NCBI GenBank assembly: GCA_910578935.1
Contig: CAJTSM010000012.1
Coordinates: 12,955-76,954, forward strand
DNA: 64,000 bases
Source of the DNA: an uncultured Oscillibacter sp.
GTDB lineage: Bacteria; Bacillota; Clostridia; Oscillospirales; Oscillospiraceae
Reading direction: 5' to 3'
In this document: positions 1 through 7,678 of the stretch, in pieces
How the letters are laid out: each line of letters begins with the position of its first letter
How positions within the stretch are numbered: the stretch's first letter is position 1
Translations under genes and position numbers: made by a program
Notes under the pieces: generated by a model
Told to the model about the DNA's origin: nothing
Databases searched by the model: none
Seen by the model: only the letters and a program-made list of their open reading frames with translations

Positions 1-11
1 GGGAGCGACTT

Positions 12-914
12 ATGAAAGTTTCTTCATTTATGTATTTTGCCCGCTTCGGCATACGGACAATCCTCTTCCGAAAAGAGGAGCCGGTCCTGGGGACGATCAT
101 TCTGACAGACCGGTGCAATCTCCACTGCAAGCACTGCTCCGTCAACAACATCACAGCGGTAATCCATCCTTACCGGCAGATTCAAAACGAAATGCGGCAG
201 CTCTATGCGCTTGGCATTCGCATTCTTTTTTTCTGCGGCGGCGAAACCTTTCTGTGGGAGGACGGCGGGAAAACTCTGCGCGACCTGGTAGTGGAGGCAA
301 AACAGATGGGGTTCCTGGTCGTTAACGTAGTCACTAACGGAACCTTTCCCCTGGATCTTCCGGAGGCGGATTTGATCCTGCTGAGCCTGGATGGAAATCG
401 TGACCGGCACAACGCCATTCGAGGCGATACATACGATCTGATTTTCAAAAATATCCGGCGGGCCACAGCGGACAACATCTGCTTTTACATGGCGATTAAC
501 CAGATCAACAAGGACGCCATCCGGGATGTCTGTGCCGCCGCCCGGGACACAGAGCACGTCCGGGCAGTGTCCTTTAACTTTCATACGCCGTATCCGGACA
601 CCGGGGATCTGGCCCTGTCCAGGGAAGAGAAGGCCGCCTGCTGTCAGGTTATTTCACAGATGATGGACCAGGGAGCTCCGGTATTTAATCTGAAAAGCGC
701 CTTCCCTTACCTTATTCAAAATACGTTTCCAACACCCTGCCGCCAATGTGTGGTGATGGAAAACGGGAAGCTCAGCGTCTGCGGACGGTGCATAGAGGTT
801 CCCGGCCTGTGCCAGCGGTGCGGTTATTTTTTTGTTGCGGAGTATACCCTGCTGTTCCGCGGAAATTTGCGGGTGATTGCTGAAATGCTGAGGACTTACC
901 TCAAATATATTTAG
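12..914 (+). CDS. Radical SAM protein with C-terminal cysteine cluster
   Basis: A 300-residue radical SAM enzyme. The [4Fe-4S]/SAM-binding CxxxCxxC motif is seen at Cys35, Cys39 and Cys42 (RCNLHCKHC), followed by a GGE-type motif (FFCGGETFL) that contacts SAM. The C-terminal third has five more cysteines (CRQC...CGRC...CQRC), which could hold an auxiliary cluster as in SPASM/Twitch proteins. The C-terminus is hydrophobic. The ATG follows GGGAGCG at the window edge, so the true operon start may lie outside. The next gene begins 9 nt downstream and is also radical SAM, so the two are probably co-transcribed. The substrate is unknown; peptide or cofactor modification is possible. Confidence 0.8.
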   Translation: MKVSSFMYFARFGIRTILFRKEEPVLGTIILTDRCNLHCKHCSVNNITAVIHPYRQIQNEMRQLYALGIRILFFCGGETFLWEDGGKTLRDLVVEAKQMGFLVVNVVTNGTFPLDLPEADLILLSLDGNRDRHNAIRGDTYDLIFKNIRRATADNICFYMAINQINKDAIRDVCAAARDTEHVRAVSFNFHTPYPDTGDLALSREEKAACCQVISQMMDQGAPVFNLKSAFPYLIQNTFPTPCRQCVVMENGKLSVCGRCIEVPGLCQRCGYFFVAEYTLLFRGNLRVIAEMLRTYLKYI

Positions 915-923
915 GAGCGTACG

Positions 924-2177
924 ATGAGCCTGATTACGAATCTGACCAGAATGTGGCTGACGCGGTCCGTCAAGCCCTTTACCTTCCAAAACGAATTTGA
1001 TTCCGCCTTGCCGTTCGCGGAATGCCCGGACTTGGGGCTGTACGTCCACATACCGTTCTGTAAACGGATTTGCAGCTTTTGCCCCTATTGCAAAGAGGCC
1101 TACTCCCCCGAAACATGTGACCGCTATCTGGACGCGCTGATCCGGGAGATTCATCTGACCGGCGGCGGGATTCCCGGGAAAAAGAGGGCGACGAGCCTGT
1201 ACTTTGGCGGCGGAACGCCGGCTTTGGCTGCGGAGCGGATAAAGGAGGTGATTGACGCGCTGAACGAACATTTTGTCATTACACAGGGCATCGGCATAGA
1301 ACTGCACCCGGACAATGTGACGGCCCCGGTCCTGCGGACACTGCGGGATGCCGGGGTTACGAAAATCAGCATTGGCGTTCAGTCGTTTCAGGAAAAATAT
1401 CAAAATATCCTGGGCCGGGCTGCGGTGGACAGGCGTTCCCTGGCGGAAGCCTTGAGGGAAGTACCCTTTGAGACAGTATCCATGGATATCATGTTTGCCC
1501 TGCCCGGCCAGACTTTTGAAGACTTGAAAGCAGACGTCGACGCCGTGTTTCAAAGCGGCGGGAACCATGTGGCGATTTACCCCTTTATTAACTTTTCCTC
1601 CACCCCCGGCACGGTCCCCGCTATGGGCAAGGGGGAGAAGCGGAGCCTGTTGGACGCGGTTACCCGTTACTGTCTGGGAAAGGGGTATATTCGAAATTCG
1701 ATTTGGACCTTTTCCAGCGAAAAAGAGGCGAGTTACTCCTCCATGACCCGGGATAACTTCCTGGGGTTTGGCTGTTCCGCCGCCACTCTTCTGCGGGATC
1801 AATTTAAAATTAACACGTTTTCTGTGGAGGAATATTGCAGGCGGGTGGATCGTGAAACGCTCCCTACCGCGCTGACGGTTCGCTTCACACTCCGCCAGAG
1901 AATGGTGTACTATTTGTTCTGGACCGCCTACAGCACCAAAGTGGATGCCGGGGCTTTCCAACGCTTTTTTGGCGTTCCCCTTAAAAAAGTGTATGGATTG
2001 GAGCTGGCGCTTGCCAAGTGCCTGGGTTTTGTCACGGAGCGGGGCGGCGTATATGAAATGACGCTGAAAGGCGCGTTCTACTATCACTATTATGAAAATT
2101 TCTATACGCTGGCCTATATCGACAAGATGTGGGGAGAGCTGAGAAAGAACGCCTTTCCGGAGAAAATGGAGCTTTGA
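924..2177 (+). CDS. HemN/HemW-like radical SAM oxidoreductase
   Basis: A 417-residue protein of the coproporphyrinogen-III-oxidase-like radical SAM family. The N-terminal motif YVHIPFCKRICSFCPYC places cysteines at 46, 50, 53 and 56, as in HemN/HemW. It is followed by SLYFGGGTPAL (SAM-binding GGGTP) and by KISIGVQSF and DIMFALPGQT, all typical of the family. A C-terminal winged-helix-like segment follows. True HemN, HemW heme chaperones and HutW/ChuW-type heme-degrading enzymes share this signature, so the reaction cannot be fixed. It is preceded by AGGAGCG and sits 9 nt after another radical SAM gene. No heme biosynthesis genes are in the window. Confidence 0.75.
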   Translation: MSLITNLTRMWLTRSVKPFTFQNEFDSALPFAECPDLGLYVHIPFCKRICSFCPYCKEAYSPETCDRYLDALIREIHLTGGGIPGKKRATSLYFGGGTPALAAERIKEVIDALNEHFVITQGIGIELHPDNVTAPVLRTLRDAGVTKISIGVQSFQEKYQNILGRAAVDRRSLAEALREVPFETVSMDIMFALPGQTFEDLKADVDAVFQSGGNHVAIYPFINFSSTPGTVPAMGKGEKRSLLDAVTRYCLGKGYIRNSIWTFSSEKEASYSSMTRDNFLGFGCSAATLLRDQFKINTFSVEEYCRRVDRETLPTALTVRFTLRQRMVYYLFWTAYSTKVDAGAFQRFFGVPLKKVYGLELALAKCLGFVTERGGVYEMTLKGAFYYHYYENFYTLAYIDKMWGELRKNAFPEKMEL

Positions 2178-2260
2178 CCCGCGGCAGGCAGTATTTTTAA
2201 ACGGAAAGGGAAGCCATGGCGCCGGGATACCATTTCCCGGCAAAAATTTTTCCCGCGCTG

Positions 2261-2287
2261 AAATAGTTTCTCCCTCCCCGCCGTTTA
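2261..2287 (+). promoter_or_regulatory. Putative ECF-type promoter of sigma gene 1
   Basis: AAATAG (2261-2266), exactly 15 nt, then CGTTTA (2282-2287), 45 nt before the sigma start codon. The spacer is a C-rich block (CCCTCCCC). The same layout recurs at 4168, 7649 and 9575. CGTTTA resembles the CGTC-type -10 of Bacillus ECF promoters. The -35 here is the weakest of the four (ATAG rather than ATAC). Confidence 0.5.
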
Positions 2288-2331
2288 CCCAGTGAAGCGG
2301 CGCCAATTCCATACAAAGGAGGAACCTTTTT

Positions 2332-2865
2332 ATGCTTGCGATCTGCCTTGCCATGCTGGAAACCGAGGAGGACCAGCAACGGTTTACGCGTCTTTTTGAG
2401 GCCCACGAGAAGAAAATTTACGCAGTGGCCCTGCACATCCTGGGAAATCCCACTCAGGCGGAGGACGCCGCCCAGCAGACCTGGCTTCAGCTGGTGCGGA
2501 ACTGGGCGCGGGTTTCCGCTCTGCCCTGGGGGGAGACGGAGGGCTACGTGGTCACTGCCGCCAAGAACTGCGCTTTGGATATTCTCCGCTCGGAGCGGCG
2601 GACCGTGAGCTTTCCAGAGGACTGGGACCCGCCCGCCCGGGAGGAGCGCCAGGAGGAGTACGGCTACCTGGTGTCTCTGATCCGTTCCCTGCCGGAGAAC
2701 TACCGCCTGGTTCTGGAGCTTAAGTGCGTGGAGGAGCAGTCAAATAAGGAGATCGCCCGGCGGCTTGGCATGAAGGAATCCACCGTGGCGGTCCGGGTGA
2801 TGCGGGGCCGGACCATGCTGAAAGAACGCCTGGAAAAGGAGGGCTATACCTATGACGCAGTTTGA
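2332..2865 (+). CDS. ECF RNA polymerase sigma factor (copy 1)
   Basis: A 177-residue sigma-70-family ECF factor. Region 2 includes the core-binding segment EDAAQQTWLQLV (around residues 43-54). Region 4 carries a helix-turn-helix (SNKEIARRLGMKESTVAVRV, around residues 136-155). The ATG follows AAAGGAGG by 9 nt. It overlaps the anti-sigma gene by 14 nt, the usual sign of translational coupling. It is highly similar over its full length to the sigma at 8970-9503 on the other strand, and both share a conserved upstream promoter, suggesting autoregulation. The inducing signal is unknown; the target genes probably include the stalk and secreted proteins between the two copies. Confidence 0.9.
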   Translation: MLAICLAMLETEEDQQRFTRLFEAHEKKIYAVALHILGNPTQAEDAAQQTWLQLVRNWARVSALPWGETEGYVVTAAKNCALDILRSERRTVSFPEDWDPPAREERQEEYGYLVSLIRSLPENYRLVLELKCVEEQSNKEIARRLGMKESTVAVRVMRGRTMLKERLEKEGYTYDAV

Positions 2866-4138
2866 CATGCTTTTGCGCCGGGCGCTGATGGACGCGAACT
2901 TGGCCCAGTATGAACGGGCCCTTCAAAGCGTGGAAGCCGTAGATCCGGACTTTTCCCCCGGGTATCTCCGGGAGCGGATGCGGGTGCTGGCGGACCCTTG
3001 GCGGTGGGAACGGGAGAGGACTGCCGTTCCCTGCCGGAGCCGGCGGCTGAACTGGCGGCTGATCGCCATCGTGGCGGCGCTGCTGATCCTCTCCGCCTGC
3101 GCCTACGCATTGGTAACGGGGCAGTTTACGCAGTGGTTTCCCAGCCGGGGGGTGAATCCCCAGGCGCCGGAAGTCTCGGAAGAGGTCTTGTCCCGCACGG
3201 GCACCGTTATCGAGCAAAGCCGGACCGAGGGAAACGCGACGCTCACCCTCAACGCCGCCGTGTGGGACGGGGAGTCCCTGCTCCTCTCCCTGGTTCTGGA
3301 GTGCCCGGACGTCCCGGAGGAGTACACCCCGGGCCCCTCCGGCCCCTATGGCAACGGCCTCCACACGGCGGAATGCTACGTGAGCATGCGGGAGGACCAG
3401 TGGGTCGAATACGAGAAAATCAGGCAGATGGACTATTACATCCAGCAAGGGCTGTACCTGGAACAGCTGGAAGGGGATATCCAGGCCGGCCTGGCCGAGG
3501 GGCGGCAGCGGAATTACGGCCTGATGTTCACCCTGATCGAGCGGGAGGAGGATGTCCTCACCTTTGAGGTGCATATGAGCCTGGGCCCCTATGTGGAGCG
3601 GCCGGAGCTGACCCTTCACATGGAAAAGCTCTCCTTCTTCGGAGACGACAAGTTCCACATCGACGGCCCCTTCGACTTCACCTTCACCCTGGAGAAGACC
3701 TTCCCGAACATCCGCTACCGGGGCGGCGTGGTGGAGACGACCCTGGGGAAGCCGCCCCTGCGGGAGGTCCCCCTGCGCTTCACGGAGTTTGAGGTCACCG
3801 TCAAAGGCCTGACCGCCACCGGCGAGGTTCTGGCCCCGGTGGACCTGGGCGGGGGATTTCCCCCGTGGGTCGAGATCGGCGAGGACGTGGAACCGCTGCG
3901 TCACGAGGATCTGCTGTTTGCCTTTTGGGAGGGCCCCTTTGGCCTCTGGACGGAGGACGGGAACTATGTAGACCTCACGAATGCGGGCCCCAGCATGAGC
4001 GGCGGCGTCCCTGAGGAGACACTCGAGGCTCACTGGGGCTTCGACTTCCCCTATCCCATCGACCCCGCCACGGTGACGGCGCTGAAAATCGGCGGCGTCC
4101 GGGTGGAGCTGAGCGAATGGAAGCGCCAGGACGGATAA
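2852..4138 (+). CDS. DUF4179-type membrane anti-sigma factor (copy 1)
   Basis: A 428-residue single-pass protein. A cytosolic N-terminus of about 68 residues (the presumed sigma-binding part) is followed by one transmembrane helix at about 69-88 (LNWRLIAIVAALLILSACAY). A large extracytoplasmic domain begins with QFTQWFPSRGVNPQAPE. This is the layout of DUF4179 proteins encoded beside ECF factors. It overlaps the sigma gene by 14 nt. The ectodomain repeats in the paralogue at 7679-8983 and, without the N-terminal domain, in 6445-7557. It probably restrains the upstream sigma until an envelope signal arrives; that role is inferred from family and context. Confidence 0.8.
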   Translation: MTQFDMLLRRALMDANLAQYERALQSVEAVDPDFSPGYLRERMRVLADPWRWERERTAVPCRSRRLNWRLIAIVAALLILSACAYALVTGQFTQWFPSRGVNPQAPEVSEEVLSRTGTVIEQSRTEGNATLTLNAAVWDGESLLLSLVLECPDVPEEYTPGPSGPYGNGLHTAECYVSMREDQWVEYEKIRQMDYYIQQGLYLEQLEGDIQAGLAEGRQRNYGLMFTLIEREEDVLTFEVHMSLGPYVERPELTLHMEKLSFFGDDKFHIDGPFDFTFTLEKTFPNIRYRGGVVETTLGKPPLREVPLRFTEFEVTVKGLTATGEVLAPVDLGGGFPPWVEIGEDVEPLRHEDLLFAFWEGPFGLWTEDGNYVDLTNAGPSMSGGVPEETLEAHWGFDFPYPIDPATVTALKIGGVRVELSEWKRQDG

Positions 4139-4167
4139 AAATATTTTTCAAATTTTTTAAAATTCTG

Positions 4168-4194
4168 TAATACATTGCCCTCCCCCTCCGTTTA
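4168..4194 (+). promoter_or_regulatory. Putative ECF promoter of stalk gene 1, with leader inverted repeat
   Basis: TAATAC (4168-4173), 15 nt, CGTTTA (4189-4194), 63 nt before the ATG at 4257. An inverted repeat GCCCTCCCC (4177-4185) / GGGGAGGGC (4211-4219) spans the -10 region. The block from here to the RBS is closely repeated on the minus strand upstream of the secreted gene at 7557, down to the GGGGAGGGCTT and AGAAAGGAAGG segments, so the promoter and leader were duplicated together. Confidence 0.5.
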
Positions 4195-4256
4195 TCAAGC
4201 AGACGGACGCGGGGAGGGCTTTCTCTTCCCGCCCAAAAAGAAAGGAAGGTATCTTT

Positions 4257-5177
4257 ATGAAAAAACGTATCGCGTCCTTTGCCGGCGGCTTTTTTGCCGT
4301 CCTGGCCCTGTCCCTCTGCCTGACCACCGCCCTGGCGGCTTCCGGCAAGGTGAGCTACAATTTCGCCAATGTGGCCCTGGACGGGGGGACCGTCATTGCG
4401 GCGGGGGCGGACATCACCGCCGCCAACGGACAGCAGATCCCCGGCTCCATCCTCTACACCGACGAGACGGGGGGCAAGACCAACTACCTCCCTCTCCGCA
4501 AAATCAGCGAGCTTTTGAAGGTAGAAGTCAGCTATGACTCCGCTGCCAAGACCGTTTACCTGGGCAAACAGCCCGACAAGGCGGCGCAGACGGCCGAGCC
4601 CGCCGCCGAGCCCGCCGCCGGTGAAAATGTCATCGACCTCAGAATCCCCAAGGAAGTGCCCAAAAATCCCCGCCGGGGCGACGTGGAGCTTATCAAGAGC
4701 CGGGGCGGCACGATTCTCCCGGACGGAGACGTGAACTCCTACCGGGGGAATGACAAGATGTTCAAGGACAAAAACGGGGAGCTTCGCTGGGAATACAAGG
4801 TGGGGAACGAGGGAATCCTCACGGACCTGGACAAAAGGGCGGCAGAGTGGTCCATCGTGGATGGAGACTTTCCCAAGAACAAAAAGGGCGAGAGCTACGG
4901 CTCCATGCTGCTGGCGGAGTATGTGGGTTACATGCCGGACCTGGTGCAGATGGCGGAAGGATATGTCCGCTGGGATGAGTTCGACGCCGCCGGGCAGTCC
5001 CTGAGCGGCATGTCCGAGGAGGAGTGCCCCCACGTGTGGACTGCGCCCCTGTATAACGAAGAGGGCGAAGTCATCGGGGACTATCAGGGACAGTGCAATG
5101 GGCATTACGATTTCTCGGGCAAGACCATGGAGGAGGTCAGGGCGGCTTTGGAGAGGGGAGAGTACAGTCAGCGATGA
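4257..5177 (+). CDS. Secreted stalk-domain protein 1 (copper amine oxidase N-like)
   Basis: 306 residues with a Sec signal peptide (KKR, hydrophobic core, cleavage near ALAASG at about residues 23-29). It is followed by a domain of about 75 residues (YLPLRKISELLKVEVSYDS...KTVYLG) resembling the copper-amine-oxidase N-terminal 'stalk' domain common in clostridial cell-surface proteins. A short linker rich in Ala/Glu/Pro leads to a C-terminal region of unknown family ending in a conserved ECPH...GHYDFSGKTMEEVRAALERGE motif. The RBS is AAAGGAAGG. It is the first of a tandem pair with 5230-6132 and lies behind an ECF-type promoter. No catalytic residues are recognised; a cell-envelope or binding role is likely. 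Confidence 0.7.
   Translation: MKKRIASFAGGFFAVLALSLCLTTALAASGKVSYNFANVALDGGTVIAAGADITAANGQQIPGSILYTDETGGKTNYLPLRKISELLKVEVSYDSAAKTVYLGKQPDKAAQTAEPAAEPAAGENVIDLRIPKEVPKNPRRGDVELIKSRGGTILPDGDVNSYRGNDKMFKDKNGELRWEYKVGNEGILTDLDKRAAEWSIVDGDFPKNKKGESYGSMLLAEYVGYMPDLVQMAEGYVRWDEFDAAGQSLSGMSEEECPHVWTAPLYNEEGEVIGDYQGQCNGHYDFSGKTMEEVRAALERGEYSQR
4306..4579 (+). repeat. Near-identical 274-bp block, copy 1
   Basis: Encodes the end of the signal peptide and the stalk domain of protein 1. It matches 5285-5558 at a constant offset of 979 bp with only two base differences seen by eye, both at third codon positions, while sequences on either side diverge strongly. This indicates very recent duplication or gene conversion confined to this domain. 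Confidence 0.85.
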
Positions 5178-5229
5178 CGGCCCCGGCCTCCCACACGTGA
5201 AAACTTTGAATCAGAAAGGATTGTATACC

Positions 5230-6132
5230 ATGAAAAAGACCGGACATATCTCTTCCTTCCTCAGCGGGGCCGCCGCGGCCCTGACCCTGTCCCTCTGCCT
5301 GACCACCGCCCTGGCGGCTTCCGGCAAGGTGAGCTACAATTTCGCCAATGTGGCCCTGGACGGGGGAACCGTCATTGCGGCGGGGGCGGACATCACCGCC
5401 GCCAACGGACAGCAGATCCCCGGCTCCATCCTCTACACCGACGAGACGGGGGGCAAGACCAACTACCTCCCTCTCCGCAAAATCAGCGAGCTTTTGAAGG
5501 TGGAAGTCAGCTATGACTCCGCTGCCAAGACCGTTTACCTGGGCAAACAGCCCGACAAATCCGCCGCCGAGTCTCAGCCCGCCGCCGGGGAAAATGTCAT
5601 CGACCTCCGCACGCCCAAGACGGTGCCCGAGAACCCCCGCCGGGGCGACGCGGAGCTCATCAGGAGCCGGGGCGGCACCATTCTTCCGGACGGAGACGTG
5701 AATTCCTACCGGGGGAATGAAAAGCTGTTCAAGAACAAGAATGGTGATCTCTGGTATGAGTATCTGGTGGGGAACGAGAGCGCTCTGAACGACCAGGACA
5801 AAAAGCTGGCGGAGAAATATCTGGTGAACGGTGAATACCCGAAGAACAAAAAGGGCGAGAGCTACGGCCTTTGGCAGCTGGCCTATTACGTGGGCTATGA
5901 GCCGGACCTGCAAAATCAGTTGGACGGATACATCCGGGCGGCGGAACGGCAAAAGGCGGCGGACGCGCTGATGGGCCTCTCCAAAGAGGAGTGCCCCCAC
6001 GAGTACGCCTATTCCCTGTATGACAAGGAGGGCGAGGTTATCCGGGAGGAGAAGGACCCCTGCCAGGGACATTTTGAGGGCAAGTCCATGGAGTATGTCC
6101 GGCAGGCCATAGAGGAAGGCCGGCTGTGGTAA
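5230..6132 (+). CDS. Secreted stalk-domain protein 2 (tandem paralogue)
   Basis: 300 residues. The ATG at 5230 follows CAGAAAGGA and opens with the signal peptide KKTGHISSFL...ALAASG; an upstream in-frame ATG at 5098 lies inside the preceding gene and is rejected. The stalk domain is nearly identical in DNA to that of protein 1. The C-terminal half is only moderately similar but keeps DGDVNSYRGN, FPKNKKGESYG-like (EYPKNKKGESYG), EECPH and the final KSMEYVRQAIEEG motif. It is 52 nt downstream of protein 1, so the two are probably co-transcribed from the ECF-type promoter at 4168. Function is unknown beyond likely export. Confidence 0.7.
   Translation: MKKTGHISSFLSGAAAALTLSLCLTTALAASGKVSYNFANVALDGGTVIAAGADITAANGQQIPGSILYTDETGGKTNYLPLRKISELLKVEVSYDSAAKTVYLGKQPDKSAAESQPAAGENVIDLRTPKTVPENPRRGDAELIRSRGGTILPDGDVNSYRGNEKLFKNKNGDLWYEYLVGNESALNDQDKKLAEKYLVNGEYPKNKKGESYGLWQLAYYVGYEPDLQNQLDGYIRAAERQKAADALMGLSKEECPHEYAYSLYDKEGEVIREEKDPCQGHFEGKSMEYVRQAIEEGRLW
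5285..5558 (+). repeat. Near-identical 274-bp block, copy 2
   Basis: Second copy of the block at 4306-4579 (see that entry). The match stops abruptly after the codons for KQPDK, at the linker that differs between the two proteins. Confidence 0.85.
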
Positions 6133-6175
6133 TGCGTTCCCTAAGCAGATCACCGAAGTTTTTGCAGCGGTGTGA

Positions 6176-6283
6176 TACTGGCCGCGCTTTGGGGAATACA
6201 AAGCGGGCCGCGGCGGGCCCCTGGACGCCACCGGCATGACCATGGAGGAGGTTAAGGAGGCCATCGCAAGGGGCGAGCGGTAA
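6176..6283 (+). pseudogene. C-terminal remnant of a third stalk-family protein
   Basis: An open frame of 35 codons after a TGA at 6173, reading ...GRGGPLDATGMTMEEVKEAIARGER and stop. The ending matches the C-termini of the two upstream proteins (GKTMEEVRAALERGE and GKSMEYVRQAIEEG). There is no start codon or signal sequence. It lies 40 nt after the second copy and is followed by a terminator, as expected if a third tandem copy was mostly deleted and only its tail and terminator remain. Confidence 0.6.
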
Positions 6284-6333
6284 TACGGCAGTTCCGAAAG
6301 GAAAGTTGGTTCCGCCGCCGGCCCCACGGCAAG

Positions 6334-6366
6334 AACAGGCACAGCCTTTGGGCTGTGCCTGTTTTG
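6334..6366 (+). terminator. Rho-independent terminator of the stalk-protein operon
   Basis: Perfect 13-bp stem AACAGGCACAGCC / GGCTGTGCCTGTT with a 4-nt loop, ending in TTTT. It lies just after the third-copy remnant. Confidence 0.8.
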
Positions 6367-6444
6367 GTGGGATATTCTGCGCCGGGCGCCGCCGGTCGGG
6401 GGCACCGGCGGCGTCCGGCCAAACAGCCCCGGATTCATAAATAG

Positions 6445-7557
6445 TTACTCCGCCGTGCGTTCCAGACCGCTGAGCTCCACCCGTGTCCCGCTGATGTCCA
6501 CCGCCGTCACCGCAGCGGGGTCGATGGGATAGGGGAAGTTCTGGCCCAAGTGACCTGTAATGGGTTCCCCCTTCGTTCCAGTCATTACGCCCTGGACCGA
6601 AAAACCGGAACAGGTCACATATTTGCCGTCCTTGGTCCAGACGCCTTCCAGCCGCATGTTCAGGTCCTTGTCCATGTCCAGGTTCGTTGCCCCCGGCACG
6701 GGGTCCTGCCCCCGGTGGATCACGTTCACCGTACCCTTCACGTCCAGGGCATAGCCGGTGCTGATTTGGGTGGAGGAAATGCTGGCGGCGGTGATTCGCA
6801 CGGGCATTTTTTTGATGGTTGCCTGGAGATTTCCCTTGTAGTTCACAGACGGGAGCAGCTTATCCAGCGTGAAGGTGAACTCAAACGGCCCCTTCAGCAA
6901 GTAGTCGCCCGACCTGGTGCCGGGCTGCTCCGCGCCTTGGCCCGTAATTTCTACATTCTCAATATGCAGCGTGATCTCCGGCTTTTCCAGATAGGCGTCC
7001 AGGACCATCGACGCCGTAAGCTGGACGGTGTCTCCCTCCCGGCTGACAACACCGAGATTCGGATTCAGCTCCCTCTGTCCCTGCCCCTGCTCCATCAGGT
7101 ACTGAAACCGCTGGACCCGCTTTTCCTTGGAGCCGTCGGACTCGCTCTCGACCTTGTTTTTCACATACGCCTTCCACTGTTCCTCCGGTATCCTGGCGGT
7201 GCAACCCTCCGAATTAAGCCAGGTATACTGGTCCACCACCGTCGGGAGGCTCGGGCTCTTCGCGGTGAGAGACAAACGCACAGAGCCCCCGTTCCACACG
7301 GCGCCGTTCAGGGTCAGCGTCTCGCTGCCCGCGGTTTTCGTCTGCTGGATCGCGGTGCCCATCCGGGCCAGGACGGCCTCCGACGCCTCCGGGGCCTCTG
7401 GGTTTACCCCCATATCGGGGAACCACTGGGAGAATTGCCCGGCGGGCTTCGGGGCGGCGTTCTCCGTTTTGGGCTCCGCCGCCAGGGCGGCGCAGCTCAG
7501 CGATGCCAGCAGGACCAGGGCGAACAGCCCCGAACTCAAACGCTTCCAAATTTTCAT
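6445..7557 (-). CDS. Secreted protein homologous to the anti-sigma ectodomain
   Basis: 370 residues. An N-terminal signal peptide (KIWKRLSSGLFALVLLASL, cleavage near ALAAEP) leads straight into GQFSQWFPDMGVNPEAPEAS, the sequence that follows the transmembrane helix in the two DUF4179 anti-sigma factors. The rest aligns with their ectodomains (TLTLNGAVW, LTLHIEN, GPFEFTFTLD, FPYPIDPAAVTAV, VELSG). The cytosolic sigma-binding segment is missing, so this is a free ectodomain. It has its own ECF-type promoter at 7622-7649 and lies 121 nt after the anti-sigma gene. It may compete for the signal or modulate the anti-sigma; that is inference. Confidence 0.7.
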   Translation of the reverse strand: MKIWKRLSSGLFALVLLASLSCAALAAEPKTENAAPKPAGQFSQWFPDMGVNPEAPEASEAVLARMGTAIQQTKTAGSETLTLNGAVWNGGSVRLSLTAKSPSLPTVVDQYTWLNSEGCTARIPEEQWKAYVKNKVESESDGSKEKRVQRFQYLMEQGQGQRELNPNLGVVSREGDTVQLTASMVLDAYLEKPEITLHIENVEITGQGAEQPGTRSGDYLLKGPFEFTFTLDKLLPSVNYKGNLQATIKKMPVRITAASISSTQISTGYALDVKGTVNVIHRGQDPVPGATNLDMDKDLNMRLEGVWTKDGKYVTCSGFSVQGVMTGTKGEPITGHLGQNFPYPIDPAAVTAVDISGTRVELSGLERTAE

Positions 7558-7621
7558 GATGATGCCTTCCTTTCTTTTTTCGGCCGGAAAAGGGAAGCCC
7601 TCCCCGCGACCTTCTGTCAGG

Positions 7622-7649
7622 TAAACGGAGGGGGAGGGCGTTGTATCCC
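7622..7649 (-). promoter_or_regulatory. Putative ECF promoter of the secreted ectodomain gene
   Basis: On the minus strand: GGGATAC (7643-7649), 15 nt, CGTTTA (7622-7627), 65 nt before the start codon. The leader contains the same CCCTCCCC...GGGGAGGGC inverted repeat and AAAGAAAGGAAGG RBS region as the stalk gene at 4257. Confidence 0.55.
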
Positions 7650-7678
7650 ACGATTTTGAAAATTCCGGAAAAATATTT

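Noticed and set aside
654..2354. 566-codon minus-strand frame opposite the radical SAM genes
   Set aside because: Both plus-strand genes carry intact CxxxCxxC motifs and good RBSs, and the minus frame has no domain.
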